Shown one piece after another: positions 30,765 to 46,350 of a stretch of DNA of 64,000 bases. The DNA comes from Agaricus subrufescens. Its lineage: Eukaryota; Basidiomycota; Agaricomycetes; Agaricales; Agaricaceae. Within the stretch, counting starts at the first letter, position 1. Each line of letters opens with the position of its first letter. Below the pieces are notes generated by a model. The model saw nothing but the letters and a program-made list of their open reading frames with translations. It was not told where the DNA came from and made no database searches. The position numbers and the translations under genes were made by a program. Location: the NCBI GenBank assembly GCA_029945375.1, contig CM057064.1, forward strand, positions 1,612,001-1,676,000. Reading direction: 5' to 3'.

Positions 30765-33058
30765 CTATTTGTCTAACCGAATAACTTCGCAATTCAACCG
30801 CTGCTTAACGTTTAACAAAGTACCGCTGCGATCTGCGACCTTCAATAGCGCATATGTGCCTCTATTCAAGAACGAAGGATTAACAACTGTCGTTGAATGA
30901 ACCATCTATTGGAAAATAGTTTCAGCAAGGGCGTAACATTTTAAAAACTGTCTTCCAACCTTGACAAATTGCTTCAATTTGCTGGGTAGAATCAAGACAT
31001 CAGGCGGACTCGGATTGTCTCCATCAACCAGCTTCAGACCATCCGAATGGCTGATGTCCAGATTGACTTCATGCGCTAGACTTTCAGGTGTAGGGAAAAT
31101 CGGATAAAAGCTGTCTCAAACAATGATATCAGTCATTCGAGAACAGGAGAAGTAGAGAACAAATTGCATCCCACCTCCGTTGTTGCAATAAATGTCGACA
31201 GGTATTTGCCATCACATCCGTGCCAACGTCATCTTCATGTACAGGCAACACTGGATCCACCTCTCTCCCGATTTTAAGATATTCTTCTTTACGAAGATGG
31301 AACAGCACATCAACGCTACAAATTCCAAAAGAAACGTCGTTGATTTTGAATTTTGAGGGATTCGGGACAAGGTGGATCCTCTGTTATCCGAGTGAACATC
31401 AAGCGGATAGGAGAATAAATTAAGGGGCTCACTGGATCATGTTTGAGTAAGTCGCTGGACAGCTCACTCTGTGGGTATACAGCATGATTGCTTAGGAGAT
31501 CACGTACGCCGGGAAGCAAGATAGCAATACTGCCTGGCGAGGCATCGAGGAATGACCTTATGGAGGAGTATATCTTATCCTGGAAAAGTTCTGTAGGTGT
31601 GAAATCAAGGTCGCCGATCTTGATTGAAGGGTGGTTTGCGTCGATGAATGGGCCAACCTGAGAGAAGATATATCACCATGATTCTTTGGCGAATAGTTCA
31701 TGATGATACTGACCAGAAGCAGTACACTGGGTTTATCCTTTTTTGCCGCCTCCACTAGAGTTGCTAAGGCTGTATAGTTCAGATCTGAGTCGGCAGTAAA
31801 AGGCCCACACGCAGCTGCCAACGAGAAGGCTCCAAATTCCACAGGGTCAACCTTCATAGCATCTCCGGCTGGTTCTGACGCGACTGGATTAGGTACTGGA
31901 AGCTAACGGTAACTCATTCAGTGTGCCCTATATGTGAAGTCAAAAGAAGGGACAACCCACCGTTAAAACTTCCTTGACTAGGAAATATGTACCCCCACCA
32001 TTCCTACCCTTCAAAGCTACGATAGCACCAGGAAAGAACCCTAAACCTCTTGCGCCTCTAATATTATTCCGTATCACAAGAGCAGGGTCAAATTTCAGAG
32101 CAGTTCGCGCTCCTCCTGATAGTTCTCGTGAGGACTCAAGAAACATAGATCCCTCTGTCAGCTTTTCTGCCTCAACGTCGACATCCGAAAATATTCTGCC
32201 GACAACAACCACATCTTCCTGTTTTGCAAGAGGAATGTCAGGAATGCAAGACGAATAATCAAATGTCTGAAAACATACTTCCGAAGTGGCACTAGGGTCA
32301 GCAATATCATCCAACTTGAAATGACTCCGCACCAAGTTGGCAGCATCGTCAATCATCTGGTCAAGAACTGCAAATGACCCAAGTCCTCAGTCATTGATCA
32401 AAAAACACTATTTTAAAGATTTACTTTCACTTCGTTCCATCTGTTTCTCAGACATGTATCTATCTGCGATGCAAGACCAACTCAAACAATGAGTATGAGA
32501 GTTATGTCAACAAAACAGTATCAATCACTTACACGCTCTCCGAGTCTTGCCTTCATCATCCTGCTTCGGTCCAGAAAACACGACTCGACTTGGTCCAGCA
32601 ACCTGTATTTCCTCCTGCTTGACTTGAGCAACGACGGTCCTTCCAGACGGTGCCGCGGGTCCGGGCAAATTGATATTTCTATTCATCACGGCAGGCATCC
32701 CAGCAGGCTTGCGCATCCTGTTGACATTTGCAGAAACAGTCGAAGTTCGAGGTTGAGCTTTCTTTTCTCTAGATACTTCACGCTGCAACTGCGTTTTTAG
32801 AGAAAGAACAGAGTCCAGAGTGATATTGTTGAGCGCTGAATGAGGGGCAGTTTTGTTGCTGAAACTGAGGGCTTCGAGCTTCCATCGAAGGGAATCCGGC
32901 GACATATTGAAGTTGTGGCATATCGAGAGACCTGCAAGATATCCAGACAAAGAAAGAAAGAAGCGCAGATCAAGCTTACACTCTGCGATGACCTTCTCGT
33001 CGTGGCTGACCAGGTCGCCGATGTTGTCTATCACGTCCTGAGCGGTGTAGCTTGCCAT
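30765..33058 (-). CDS. POL12: DNA polymerase alpha subunit B (POLA2/Pol12)
   Basis: Nine exons, 33058-32980, 32931-32533, 32463-32425, 32367-31961, 31902-31714, 31657-31433, 31380-31175, 31110-30960 and 30905-30765, encode 611 residues. The B subunit ties the catalytic subunit of polymerase alpha to primase. Seen: an N-terminal helical domain (SICHNFNMSPDSLRWKLEA), the linker YRYMSEKQMERSEILDQMI read only when the 39-nt exon 3 is included, an OB fold (VVVVGRIFSDVDVEAEKL), and the inactive phosphoesterase domain with VLLLVGPFIDANHP, ILLPGVRDLLSNH and PDVLILPSKLKQFVK. Intron 1 (32932-32979) is 48 nt and stop-free in frame. All nine exons join in phase and the length matches the family. Confidence 0.94.
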
Positions 33059-33547
33059 TGATTACGCTGCAGACGCGTCCGATTGAATGAGATCACGATG
33101 CACGTGCTTGCAGTGACCTGTGACATATGTGTTTTGTTCCTGATTCGCAGCCAAATAATTGCGTCATAGCTCATATACTCTTCCCCTGACCGTTGACGCC
33201 CCATTTCTGCTGCAATCGCCAATTCAAACGCCCATATATATATATCTCGTTCAACACCGCTAGTATCACTGCCTCTGTTACTCGTACATCAAAATCCAAA
33301 CATATAAAAGGGGTAGTGTAGCATTTCGATCAGCCAATATCAGCCGCTTTTCTTGCTGTCAACCCAACGCATAAGAGGGCATCAACCCTTCAACCAAAAG
33401 GGAATACAATACGTGGTGAAATAAAGCCAAATCGCGAATGGCACCAGCGCAATCAACAAGATTAGAGGGACAAATCCGTATCACCACTGACGAGGGGAGT
33501 CTGCATAGGTATGAAGAAAAAGATGACGGAAAAAAATAGAAGAACAG
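33059..33547. other. Intergenic: POL12 promoter side and IGO1 3' flank
   Basis: 489 bp. A short TA repeat lies at 33234-33243. No gene was seen. I looked for an MCB-type ACGCGT element expected upstream of replication genes and did not find an exact copy; ACGCGTCC occurs only as GACGCGTCC at 33071-33079, just upstream of the POL12 start, which contains ACGCGT and could fit. Confidence 0.5.
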
Positions 33548-34215
33548 TTAGACGTTCATTTTGATTTCATCAATTTCAAGTGTCTTGTCCGTTGTCACCT
33601 CAGTGGTACCCGATGGCTTGTCTTCCGATTGCGACGACGAACTATCAATCGACATCGGCTCGGGCTCCTCTACCTTCCCAGCATCCGAACTTGCCTTCTC
33701 TTCCTCGTCTTCCAGTTCGCTAGATTTTGTGTTGATATGGCTGAGGCTACTCTCACGATTGACCGGGCTGGTTGAGGTAGTCGGCGAGACCGACGGTGCC
33801 GAGTGACCATTTGCCGATGCATGGGGAATACTACAGTATTCATTAGTAATCTCATCTTTCCTGTATCATAGCTCACTCACTTCTCCGGATTGGGAATCGC
33901 CGTACCAACGGTGCTTTGTGGTGCTACACCCGCCTTCGAGAGTGCATAATCCCCCGAATCGAAGTATTTGCGTTCCTGAATATAGCCAAGGCTTTACCAA
34001 AAATCCCATTCAAAAGATCTCGGCAAACAAACCTTCTGCATCTTCATAAGCATATTCTTATGAGTGGGAAGTTTCCCATACTTGGCGAATAATTGTTGTT
34101 CTTGAGGAGTCAATTTCTAGACAACGACGGGTAATATTTCCTGGATGAGTATTGATATGATATGTGATAGATCACTTACGCTGATATCAACTTTGTTTCG
34201 CTTAGCAGGAAGCAT
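33548..34215 (-). CDS. IGO1: Endosulfine-family PP2A-B55 inhibitor (Igo1/Igo2)
   Basis: Exons 34215-34180, 34116-34033, 33975-33881 and 33830-33548 encode 165 residues. Endosulfines, once phosphorylated by Greatwall/Rim15 on the Ser of FDSGDY, inhibit PP2A-B55 and control mitotic entry or quiescence under low TOR activity. The core KLTPQEQQLFAKYGKLPTHK and KYFDSGDYALSKAG is fully conserved and spans two introns. The C-terminal 95 residues are acidic, Ser/Thr-rich and poorly conserved in the family. The N-terminus is short (MLPAKRNKVDIS), and ATG 34215 is the only candidate close to the core. Confidence 0.93.
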
Positions 34216-34641
34216 TCCGGGCAATCTTAGCGACAAGGAAAGAAGGGAGAGACAAGGGTAATAACAGAAGAATGGGCAGGTACGACTTGAGGAGTAATAA
34301 ATGGGTTGGGATCGTCTTGGCGTTATACATTGGGCGGAGTTTTATCTGACCTTAAATCTACCCACACTTTGCGGTCATGCCGCTTTCGCCGAATAGGTAA
34401 ATACTTCCCAGAATGATTTAAAACGCGTTAACTTAGGGGACTATTTGACTACAATCTACATAGCTAATTCCATGAAGTCTGTGTTGATCCAGTGGCAGGA
34501 GCGATCGTCCATCATGTCCCAGCCTTCCTTACCTAACTCCATTTTTATCTGCAGGATGAACGAAGATAATAAGCACAGCACTTAAATACTCATTTCATCC
34601 TCGAAGGTCAAGCCTTCACACGCCGAATTCGCGGCACCCCT
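34216..34641. other. Intergenic: IGO1 promoter side
   Basis: 426 bp between two minus-strand genes. The left part should contain the IGO1 promoter. A possible extra 3' exon of the neighbouring gene (ending in an acidic FEDEMSI string near 34585-34640) would need an intron of only 27 nt and was not accepted. Confidence 0.45.
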
Positions 34642-36750
34642 CTAAAGCATGATTGCAGAACATCTCACCTGACATATGGCACCCTCCCGATCAAATAGAC
34701 CATCCATATCGAGCTCTTCATCGGAAAGGAGTTCCTCGGATATTACGTCGAGAAAGTCCTCATGATCAAACCCGTGATTCGTCATGTTTGCCCTCGAACA
34801 ATGGCGTCCGTAATCTTCTAGTATATATGGCTGACAAAACGAAGGGATTTTATCATCTATGTCCACGTAATCGTCATCCATATCGAGAGGGAATTCCAAG
34901 TCAAGAGCCGCTGACGCCGTTGAAACTTCAGTCCGTGAACCATTTCGGGCGACTTGCAACCGCCACCCTTCCAAGTGGCCCATTTGGTTCAATTCACTAT
35001 TTGCCTGGGAAGCCCCAATGTCGCCTGACCTTGCTTGCAGGGTAGTGTGACTTTCTGTTAAGGTCGTTCCGCGAAAAGGTTCTTGAGTGTTTCTATCGCC
35101 TGTCGATGGCATTGGAAGCAACTCGCTTTCCGTATAAATTCTGTCTCTGTCTTGAGTTTGAGAAAGATAGGCATTTCCTGGCGATTCGTCTGAACTTTGG
35201 CTGGACCCTATACAAGAAGGCAGGCTTTCTCCAGACTGGCCTACAGAACTGGTTACTGAAGTCCATGGGGATAGCTCCTCATCGGACCCGTCTAGGTCTA
35301 ATCCTATGTCGCAGAAACAGTCTCCTGAAAAGTCAAACATATAAGACTCGTCTTCGCTGTCCGTATCCATAGGCAGTGCGTCAGTGCTTGAAACTCGGGC
35401 ATGATGGGAACCGCCACCAAACTGAAGCGAATCAAGCATATCGAAGGGTGACAATTCTTCGGGAAACGGTCTGGTATCGCCATCATCCTGTTCTAAGAAT
35501 ATGTCTTCTGAAGACAAAAGGCATGTGATGGTAGGGCGCGCTGGACTTGTTTCCAAGAATTCTTGATCCTCAACATCTATGGTGTGAGTATAGCCCTACA
35601 ACGTAATTAGCTTAAACATCTATAATCAGAAGAAAGACAGCAACCCTGAATTCGACAGCTTTCATGCTAGCCTTGAAAACCAACCGCATGGCGAGGAAAA
35701 AGGCAGCTTTGGTAAGGTCTAATTGTTGTGGTTCTTCATGGTCGGGGTTTTCTATCTCGCGGTCAAAGTCAGAAACCTCAGTCAATCGGCGCTCGAGAAT
35801 CTAGATGGAATTGCGATAAGACGGACTCAATGGCAGGGTTCTCATATCTGGATATACCTTAATAAGCCGCTTGCATTGTGAACGAAACGCGGCGTCAAGA
35901 GAACGTCTGAGAATCTGCGTGATTGAGTTGATCATCGGTTGAAAATAGGCCATTTCATTGTTGAATTGCTGTCGTTTGCATCAGGGATCGCGGCGATCAT
36001 CAAAACGGGGAAAGCTACAGACACGAGCGAGATGACCAAAGACCAAGGGATATTTCCTGTATATGGGACCAGTAAGTTGGCATGGGCGACGGTAGTAAAC
36101 AGCGAGAGCGCACTTGACCAGGCCGTTTTTTACGAAGCGTAGGACGACTTGATCCAGAAGCGTCCATAAGGGTAGGGCAAGGTGAGTAGAAAATGGGTCA
36201 TTATCAAGGTCCGACGGCGATGTTACGGTTTCGTGGGTCAGAATCTTCCACGTGTATTCAAGATGCAAGGATTCTAATACGGGTCGCATTTTCAAGAGGT
36301 CCGTGGCCTTGGCGCAAGCGAATGTCACGGTGACTGGATGTCAGCATCAGTGGGAAGAGAAGATGGCCAGGATTGAACAGTTGAACTTGCAACTAGGGTA
36401 CTGCTGGAACTCAGAAATAGCGATATCAGAAACGTGATCGACGCCCAACTCTACGGCATTCTATTCACAAGGAATGAATGTCAAGTGATACAGGGGATCG
36501 ATATGGGCACCTGGCGAAGATATTCGACCACATAGCCCGTCGCCTTCGAGGAGAGCAGCTGATCGTGTGTGGCTGGACAGCCGTTGGAGACCCCAGCGAG
36601 GGTGAACAGCAGGGGGTTGTGGGCGATGATGTCCGTGTGCCTGGAATGAACCAGCTCGGGCGGCCAATGGAGGGCCTGTTGGACGGCGAGGGACAAGGAA
36701 AAGCCGTCGTCGGCAGCCTTGTATGCGGCCCTGCGGGCTATGCGAGGCAT
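34642..36750 (-). CDS. Unrecognised protein with acidic, Ser-rich C-terminal half
   Basis: Proposed exons: 36750-36511, 36460-36394, 36333 to about 36134 or 36119, 35968-35858, 35800-35645 and 35595-34642, giving about 575-580 residues. The N-terminal 270 residues look folded and helical (HNPLLFTLAGVSNGCPATHD, FACAKATDLLKMRPVLESLH, QFNNEMAYFQPMINSITQIL, LDLTKAAFFLAMRLVFKAS). The last 310 are acidic and rich in Ser, with repeated DxDxxDE strings and no clear domain. I do not recognise the family. Exon 3 has two possible donors, both phase 0, followed by a longer intron of about 150-165 nt. The start ATG at 36750 is 146 bp from the PKC1 start on the other strand. Coding nature is supported by consistent phase across five introns, not by homology. 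Confidence 0.6.
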
Positions 36751-36896
36751 AGAGATGACAGCCGAAAAAGGATATTTCGGGAAAATAATGTAGTAATTGA
36801 TAACAGGCCGTCACAGCCGCCCTCCTTTTCATTCCCAGCCTTTCCAACTGTCTTCTCCAGCACCCACCCAGGCGGCTCTTCTGCGTGCCCGCAGCC
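36751..36896. promoter_or_regulatory. Bidirectional intergenic region of PKC1 and the unrecognised gene
   Basis: 146 bp lie between divergent start codons. It includes a pyrimidine-rich stretch (36818-36870) on the plus strand, common near fungal transcription starts. Confidence 0.5.
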
Positions 36897-40914
<4,018 letters not shown>

Positions 40915-41111
40915 ACACTTTCTAGTCATTTGTTTTAATAAAGTCGTTGTCATTGCCTGTGTTATATTACATTATTATCGTGTTACATCCATGTGCACTG
41001 GATTTCTTGTGTGTCATAGGACTTTTTTCTGCCGTCGACTGAAAATGCCATTACTATTCAACTCCACTCAAATGCCTAACTAATGATTCAACTTTTCGGA
41101 CACTCACCTAT

Positions 41112-41461
41112 TCAAGAATTCTCCTTATTTGCGCTCTGCCTCATCCCCGCTACAACATGCCCTCCTGTCCCGGGCAGCCCAGAAGTAGCATCTTCGGACC
41201 CAAGATCCTCCTTTCCCGACTCTCTCATCAACTGATAGAAGCTATTCCAAAGGGAAGCAATCGTTTCATATTCCCTAGTCATGCCCAAAACTTCCTCGAG
41301 TTTCCGATTGAGAGCATTGCTCGACGAGAGAAGTTCCTCAAAACCCTTTTCTAGATCATTCAGTGGCCCCACTATTGAGTATTCTCGTCGATGCCTACTG
41401 TAGTGATTTCGCGTGCTAGCCTGTCACGCTCACGTTCGAAAAAATTCGTTTCGTCATCCAT
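41112..41461 (-). CDS. DAD1: DASH/Dam1 kinetochore complex subunit Dad1
   Basis: Exons 41461-41399 and 41345-41112 encode 98 residues. Dad1 is a subunit of the fungus-specific ring complex that couples kinetochores to microtubules. The signature is FFERERDRLAREIT, then SNALNRKLEEVLGMTREYET and IASLWNSFYQLM, in the size range of the family. The 53-nt intron must use an AAG acceptor to keep the helix frame; a closer TAG would leave the frame wrong. The tail is short and not conserved. It is convergent with PKC1. Confidence 0.9.
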
Positions 41462-41802
41462 CGGGTTGGAAGAAGGGAATCAACAACCCTGTTGAGTAAA
41501 TGATGAGAAGTTAGAGCACACTGCCACATGTATTACATAATCTAGATACTGTAGAGGGGTTGAAGGAGTCGCGGTTCGAAGAGACAGAGCGCTGGAATGT
41601 AAAAAGGGGTGACGCAAAAAAAAAATAGAGTTATAATACAAGAAAACTAAAAGGGAAGATGCCAAAAAACAGACAGCATAAGATAATAATTCCAGCTCTG
41701 GGGAACTCCGTTTAAAGATAGCCGCGGGGAAGAGGTGTTAAATAAGAAAACACTGATAACAAAGATAACAAAGACAAAACCAAGGACAGCAGCTAGTGGC
41801 AA
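41462..41802. other. Intergenic: DAD1 upstream region and Ras GEF 3' flank
   Basis: 341 bp. An A10 run lies at about 41613-41622 and the surroundings are A-rich. No gene was seen. Confidence 0.5.
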
Positions 41803-44800
41803 TTATAGAAACCCACTTTCCTGCAGCAAGCGAGCCATTTTCTCATCTTCCCTTTCCCGAGGCTCACGTTCAAGACTGAGCTGCCAAAATGTGTCACTGG
41901 AGGCCCGAGCGTCTGTGTTACTAAATTGGTTGAGAGAATCTTCAATGAAAGTAAGAATGGAAGGGACGGGTTGAAGGTTGTAGGGTCTTGTCTGCCAACG
42001 TTTGATGTCGTCCATAACTTCAGATGCTTTTTGACGTTTGAAGAAGTTCACAAGGTTAACGTCGTTTGGTAGCGAATCCGGATTGCCATCCACAATGAAT
42101 TGTAGAGTTGATAGGAAGACACCTAATCAGGATTATAAGATGTTTTTCTCTGTGTGTACTTCAAAATACACTTACCGATGAAAGGTACGCAGGGAGGTGT
42201 GACAGAAGCCATGAGTTGTCGGTTTTTGGCGAACGTCTTGCTGTTGTCAATAGTAACCTCACACGCCGCAAACTGGGAGATTGATCTTTGATTGACCTGT
42301 TCCCATGTACGTTTAAGACGGCGGATGGGAGGTGTATTCAAACCCGAGGTGATAGCAATCATGGTAGAGAAATTATTGAGAAGGCGACAACGCTAAATAG
42401 TAAGGCGATGGTATTAGCATATAGTCGTTGTAAATGATATTATCAGTAACGTACATCAGCAACATTGATGAGGTGCTTGATGATTTGGGCCCGTCTCCGT
42501 GAATCTTCCTTACTTAGAATTGAGTGGGCTACCCAATCCGCGATCTATAATCATAGGTTAGTACAGAGACAGGTATCAAAGTAACCACGGACCCGGTTGC
42601 TTGTTTGAATTACATGGCCAATATCATCGGTGACATCCATTCTCTGTTCCCTTGCCCGCTTCAATGCTTCAATAGGTTTAATGCGTTGATACATTCTACT
42701 CTCCATTATTGTTAACTGCCTCGCCAGTTCGAGGGGATCGATATCGAGTAATTTCAGTTTCTTTCCAAATCTCGGTATGATGGGTGTCGGAGCGGGCACC
42801 GGATTTGTGCTGACCATCGATTTGACGTTTGATTCGTTATGTTGCTGAACAAAGTCAGTTGTTGGAATATTATTAAAAGAGCTCGTCACGCACAGCACGT
42901 TCAATGAGACTTTTCAAGGCCATGGCCGCAGGCATACCTGACACATCGTCCCGTGTAACAAACGCCATCATCTTGTCGAGTATATACATGTCCTCCTTAT
43001 CCAACACGTATTGCTCTATAACCATGGTTTTGAAGGTATTGAGTACACTGTAACCTTGGTTCAACCAACCGGGTATCCTGGTAGAGGGAGTACCTTACCG
43101 AGTCCGGATGACATGTTGCTTTAGTCTGGTCCAATCTTCTAATTCCTTAGGTGTTAAACTTTCAGGGGGCTGAATTGTGAACCTCTGGACGAGTAGATCA
43201 AAGAGCTCATCAAGTGTCATAAAGTCTTTGTATGTCATCAAAAATGCTCGGGTGTAAGGTAGATCTTCAGAAGTCAATGATGACAAAGACAATTAACTTG
43301 AGAATGACCATACTCACCAACTTTATCGTGCGCTGTCAACTTTTCCACTAAAGCCGCCAGTGTGCCACCTTTGACAATAGTATCCGCCTCCTCCAACACG
43401 ATCTCCGAAGGATTATAGTTCGCACGTAAGTACCAAGGTTGCGACTCGGCTGCCAGCTTATCGGCATAATCGTCGCCAAGAAGGTGGATGAGCTTGCCAG
43501 CTCCAGGAGGACGGGAAGGTTTCTTTGGTTTATCATAGAGGTGTACTGTCAAAATATTAGCACCACTAAGTTAAGTCGACCAGAGAACTTACGGTCTTCA
43601 TCGATAGTGTCCACATCATCGTCCTCATTACCTTCTGATACAGAAACCAAAGTACTGACATCGGTAGTATAATTTCCTTCAATGGAACCATTGATGCTCT
43701 GGCCAAGTGTCTGCGTAGACTCCATTGCCATGCCGAGAGGCGGCCTTGTAGGTTTGGGTGGAGGTACTGGCCTGCCTGTGCTGATTGCGTGCTCAAAGTC
43801 TACCACATCTTCGTCGACATCTACTCCAGACAAGTCTCGCGATACCCTCTCAGGCTTGGCGGGGCGATTGGTAGTCACGCTCATTCTTGACATTCTCCAC
43901 TCGATGGATCCTTTGTAATCTCCCTGCGCAAGTTCTGCTTGTTCGTAACCGATAGATAGAAGTGCTTCTAGGGTGTCGCGAATGAGAAGGAGATTCAGTC
44001 GAAGAGAAGAGGTAATAGATTCAATAGAGTTGTATGACGGAGTGCGGTCTGGGAGGAAGCCAGTGTCTGGGGACGGGAGGGCTTGAGTGGTCAGAAGTAG
44101 CGAGGAGCTGTCATCATATGCCGCTTGGGCGGCAACTTCGAAAGTCCGCACGAGAGCCCTCGCCTTCGACAGAGTTTGTGCATATATATCATCCATTGTG
44201 CTGCCTGCCTGACGTATGCCGTCGATGTCCACGTGTTGCGCGATGTGAATGTTGGTTACGATATTAAGAAAATGAGATGTGTGAGTAATTATTTCCTGAA
44301 CACGCTGTTGGATTTGGTCTACTTGACATATCAGGACTATAATCACTGCGATGTCTCAAAACGCTCACCTGAGTTGTCACTGGATGGTACAGAAACCTGG
44401 ATGAAAAGGTTGCAAAGACTTTCAATTTTTGCTAACATCGTAATCACTTCAGTCACGGCATCTTGACTAAGGGGGATTTGCGGTGTTTCGGCTTCGGAAT
44501 CAGGGGAAACCCAACCAAAACCCTTCCACGAGCCGGCACTTCCTGCACCGACCAAGCTCACTCCTATGTTTGTTGTAGTGAATGTCCCGTACAACCTCTT
44601 GGTGAGTTTTCCTTCTTTTTGACTTTCGTTCTGAACCCGCTGTACTTCCACAATAAAGGAGCTAACAGCCCTTTCTAACTCCAAAGCATCCGTTTCGATC
44701 CTGCTGAGTGTCTCGGCAATGGGAGACCCTGAATCGTAGTGCATTGCTCGGGCCGACAATACAAGTCGGGATAGGGTTGCAGTGACCCGTCGTTGAGCCG

Positions 44801-46225
44801 GTTTGAGTGGAGAAGAGGATTTGTCGCGAGCCTCCTTTCCAAGTAAATCGCTTGGCATATGACTCGTGTTCGTAGCTGAGACATATAGGAGATTGCGAAC
44901 ACATCGAACAGCTACCTGAATAAGGACATCCACCCGTTGGTCACCGCTGAAGCGGTTGATGGTACCATGCACGCTATCTAAAATAGCCTGGATAGCTTCA
45001 CGTGCTTTTGACGCAAGGTCTGTCACCAGCTCGGGAGGTGGAAGGGCCAGCATCTGCTGTAACTGCTTAGCAATTAACTCCTCGGAAGTCAACTCTATTC
45101 CACGTTGCATGGAATTGCTCTGCACCGTGGGCGTCAGCTGCTGCTGCATGCGATCAGACGCGAGGGAGCGAGAGGGGTGAGGGTGGTCAAGAGGATGAAC
45201 ATCTGAATTATCCGAGTAGACACTATTCCTGGATTCGGCGCGGTGTCTCTGGGTGGTTGAGGGTATGATTGACTCGAGACTTGGATGTGATCCATTGAAA
45301 GCAGAAGCTTCCGGCCGCGTTTGCATGACCTCCCCGGTAAGTTTGTTGACAAAGTAGTATGTTTGTCCGTCGTCCGCTAAACGCCTTATCCATTGCTCTG
45401 ACTCGTCGGTCGAACGAGGAACACCGAATCCGGCCATTTCCAAATGACTGCCATTGGTACCATTGGCAGGAGCGGCAACGCCAAAAACCATACCCGCGCC
45501 AGTTGCTGCTCGTACAGCACTCTGCGCAGAGAGGCCGGCTAGCTCGCTATCAGATATTTCGTCCGCGGTTTCCTGAGGTAAATCCCAGGAGTGCTGGCCA
45601 GTGCGTGAATTAATGTAAAAGATCTAGGCACGTAAGGTGTCAAAAGGCATTGAGGGCTGTGACGTAGTCAAATACTTACCCGTCCATCTTCCATTATATT
45701 AGGCTCCCAGAAATCATTGGTTTGAGAGCCTTGAGGAACAACGCTACCCGAATTATTCAGGTGATTATTTGCGTGTATCTCGTTTTCTAGCCATTCTTCA
45801 TTCTGGGCCTGACCTCGCATAAGGGTCTCCGACATACCAAGCACGTCGCTATCAGACGGTATCATTCCATCTCCATTCGAGTAGTCGGATCCAGAAAATG
45901 CGAGCTCTGCCTCTTCCAGAGTGATTAGGGTGACATAATTAGAGGGAAACCATCCCCGTTCCTCTCCCAGGAGACCGTCCCACCAACCGGATGGCTGTTG
46001 GTTGAGGACTTCTATAACGTCGCCGCGGCGGAAGGAGAGTGCGGAGGCATCCTGCGCGCTGTAGTCGTACAAAGCCTTACAGAAAAGCCCCTGGTACGTA
46101 TCGTCGTAGAGATCCTGTTCCGAAAGTTGCTGCTGGGCAGAGACGGGTAGCTCTTGCGCCCTGAAGATTGTGGCCGCATTCGCGGCGAGGAGTGCTGGGT
46201 GGGTGGGGTTGGCGACAGAGGCCAT
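41803..46225 (-). CDS. CDC25: Ras guanine nucleotide exchange factor with SH3 and WW modules (Cdc25/Ste6-like)
   Basis: Ten exons: 46225-45680, 45623-44369, 44321-43593, 43545-43318, 43264-43099, 43047-42894, 42844-42593, 42544-42455, 42392-42176 and 42122-41803, for 1318 residues. Cdc25 proteins load GTP on Ras. Near the N-terminus: SH3 (LFCKALYDYSAQDASALSFR to GWFPSNYVTLI). At about 165-200: WW module FWEPNIMEDGR then IFYINSRTGQHSWDLP, split by intron 1. At about 240: a second, degenerate WW-like segment (DGQTYYFVNKLTGEVM). The REM domain contains LPYTRAFLMTYKDFMTLDEL. The catalytic domain holds DIDPLELARQLTIMES, IADWVAHSIL and the hairpin region with FSTMIAITSGLN, then VTPPCVPFIG. Intron 5 was set at 51 nt because a nearer acceptor would leave 21 nt. 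An upstream frame to 46336 lacks ATG. Confidence 0.93.
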
Positions 46226-46350
46226 GGTGGTGTCGTAGGGGAGGAAAGCTCTGGGAGAGAGCTGGCGACATAGGAGTACAGGAGCCACGGGAAATTGATG
46301 TGCAGTGCTGACTAAGCGGCCAAACAAGGAATTCAATTCTACTCGCCAAC

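Noticed and set aside
34615..34641. A 27-nt intron extending the unrecognised acidic protein by about 20 residues
   Set aside because: Length is below the minimum seen elsewhere in the window (45-46 nt), so the stop at 34642 was kept.
43078..43098. A 21-nt intron in the Ras GEF gene
   Set aside because: Too short for the spliceosome. A 51-nt intron 43048-43098 with a downstream CAG keeps the frame and the conserved VLNTFKTM block.
46226..46336. In-frame N-terminal extension of the Ras GEF
   Set aside because: It would begin at TTG; the first ATG is at 46225 and leads directly to the SH3 region.
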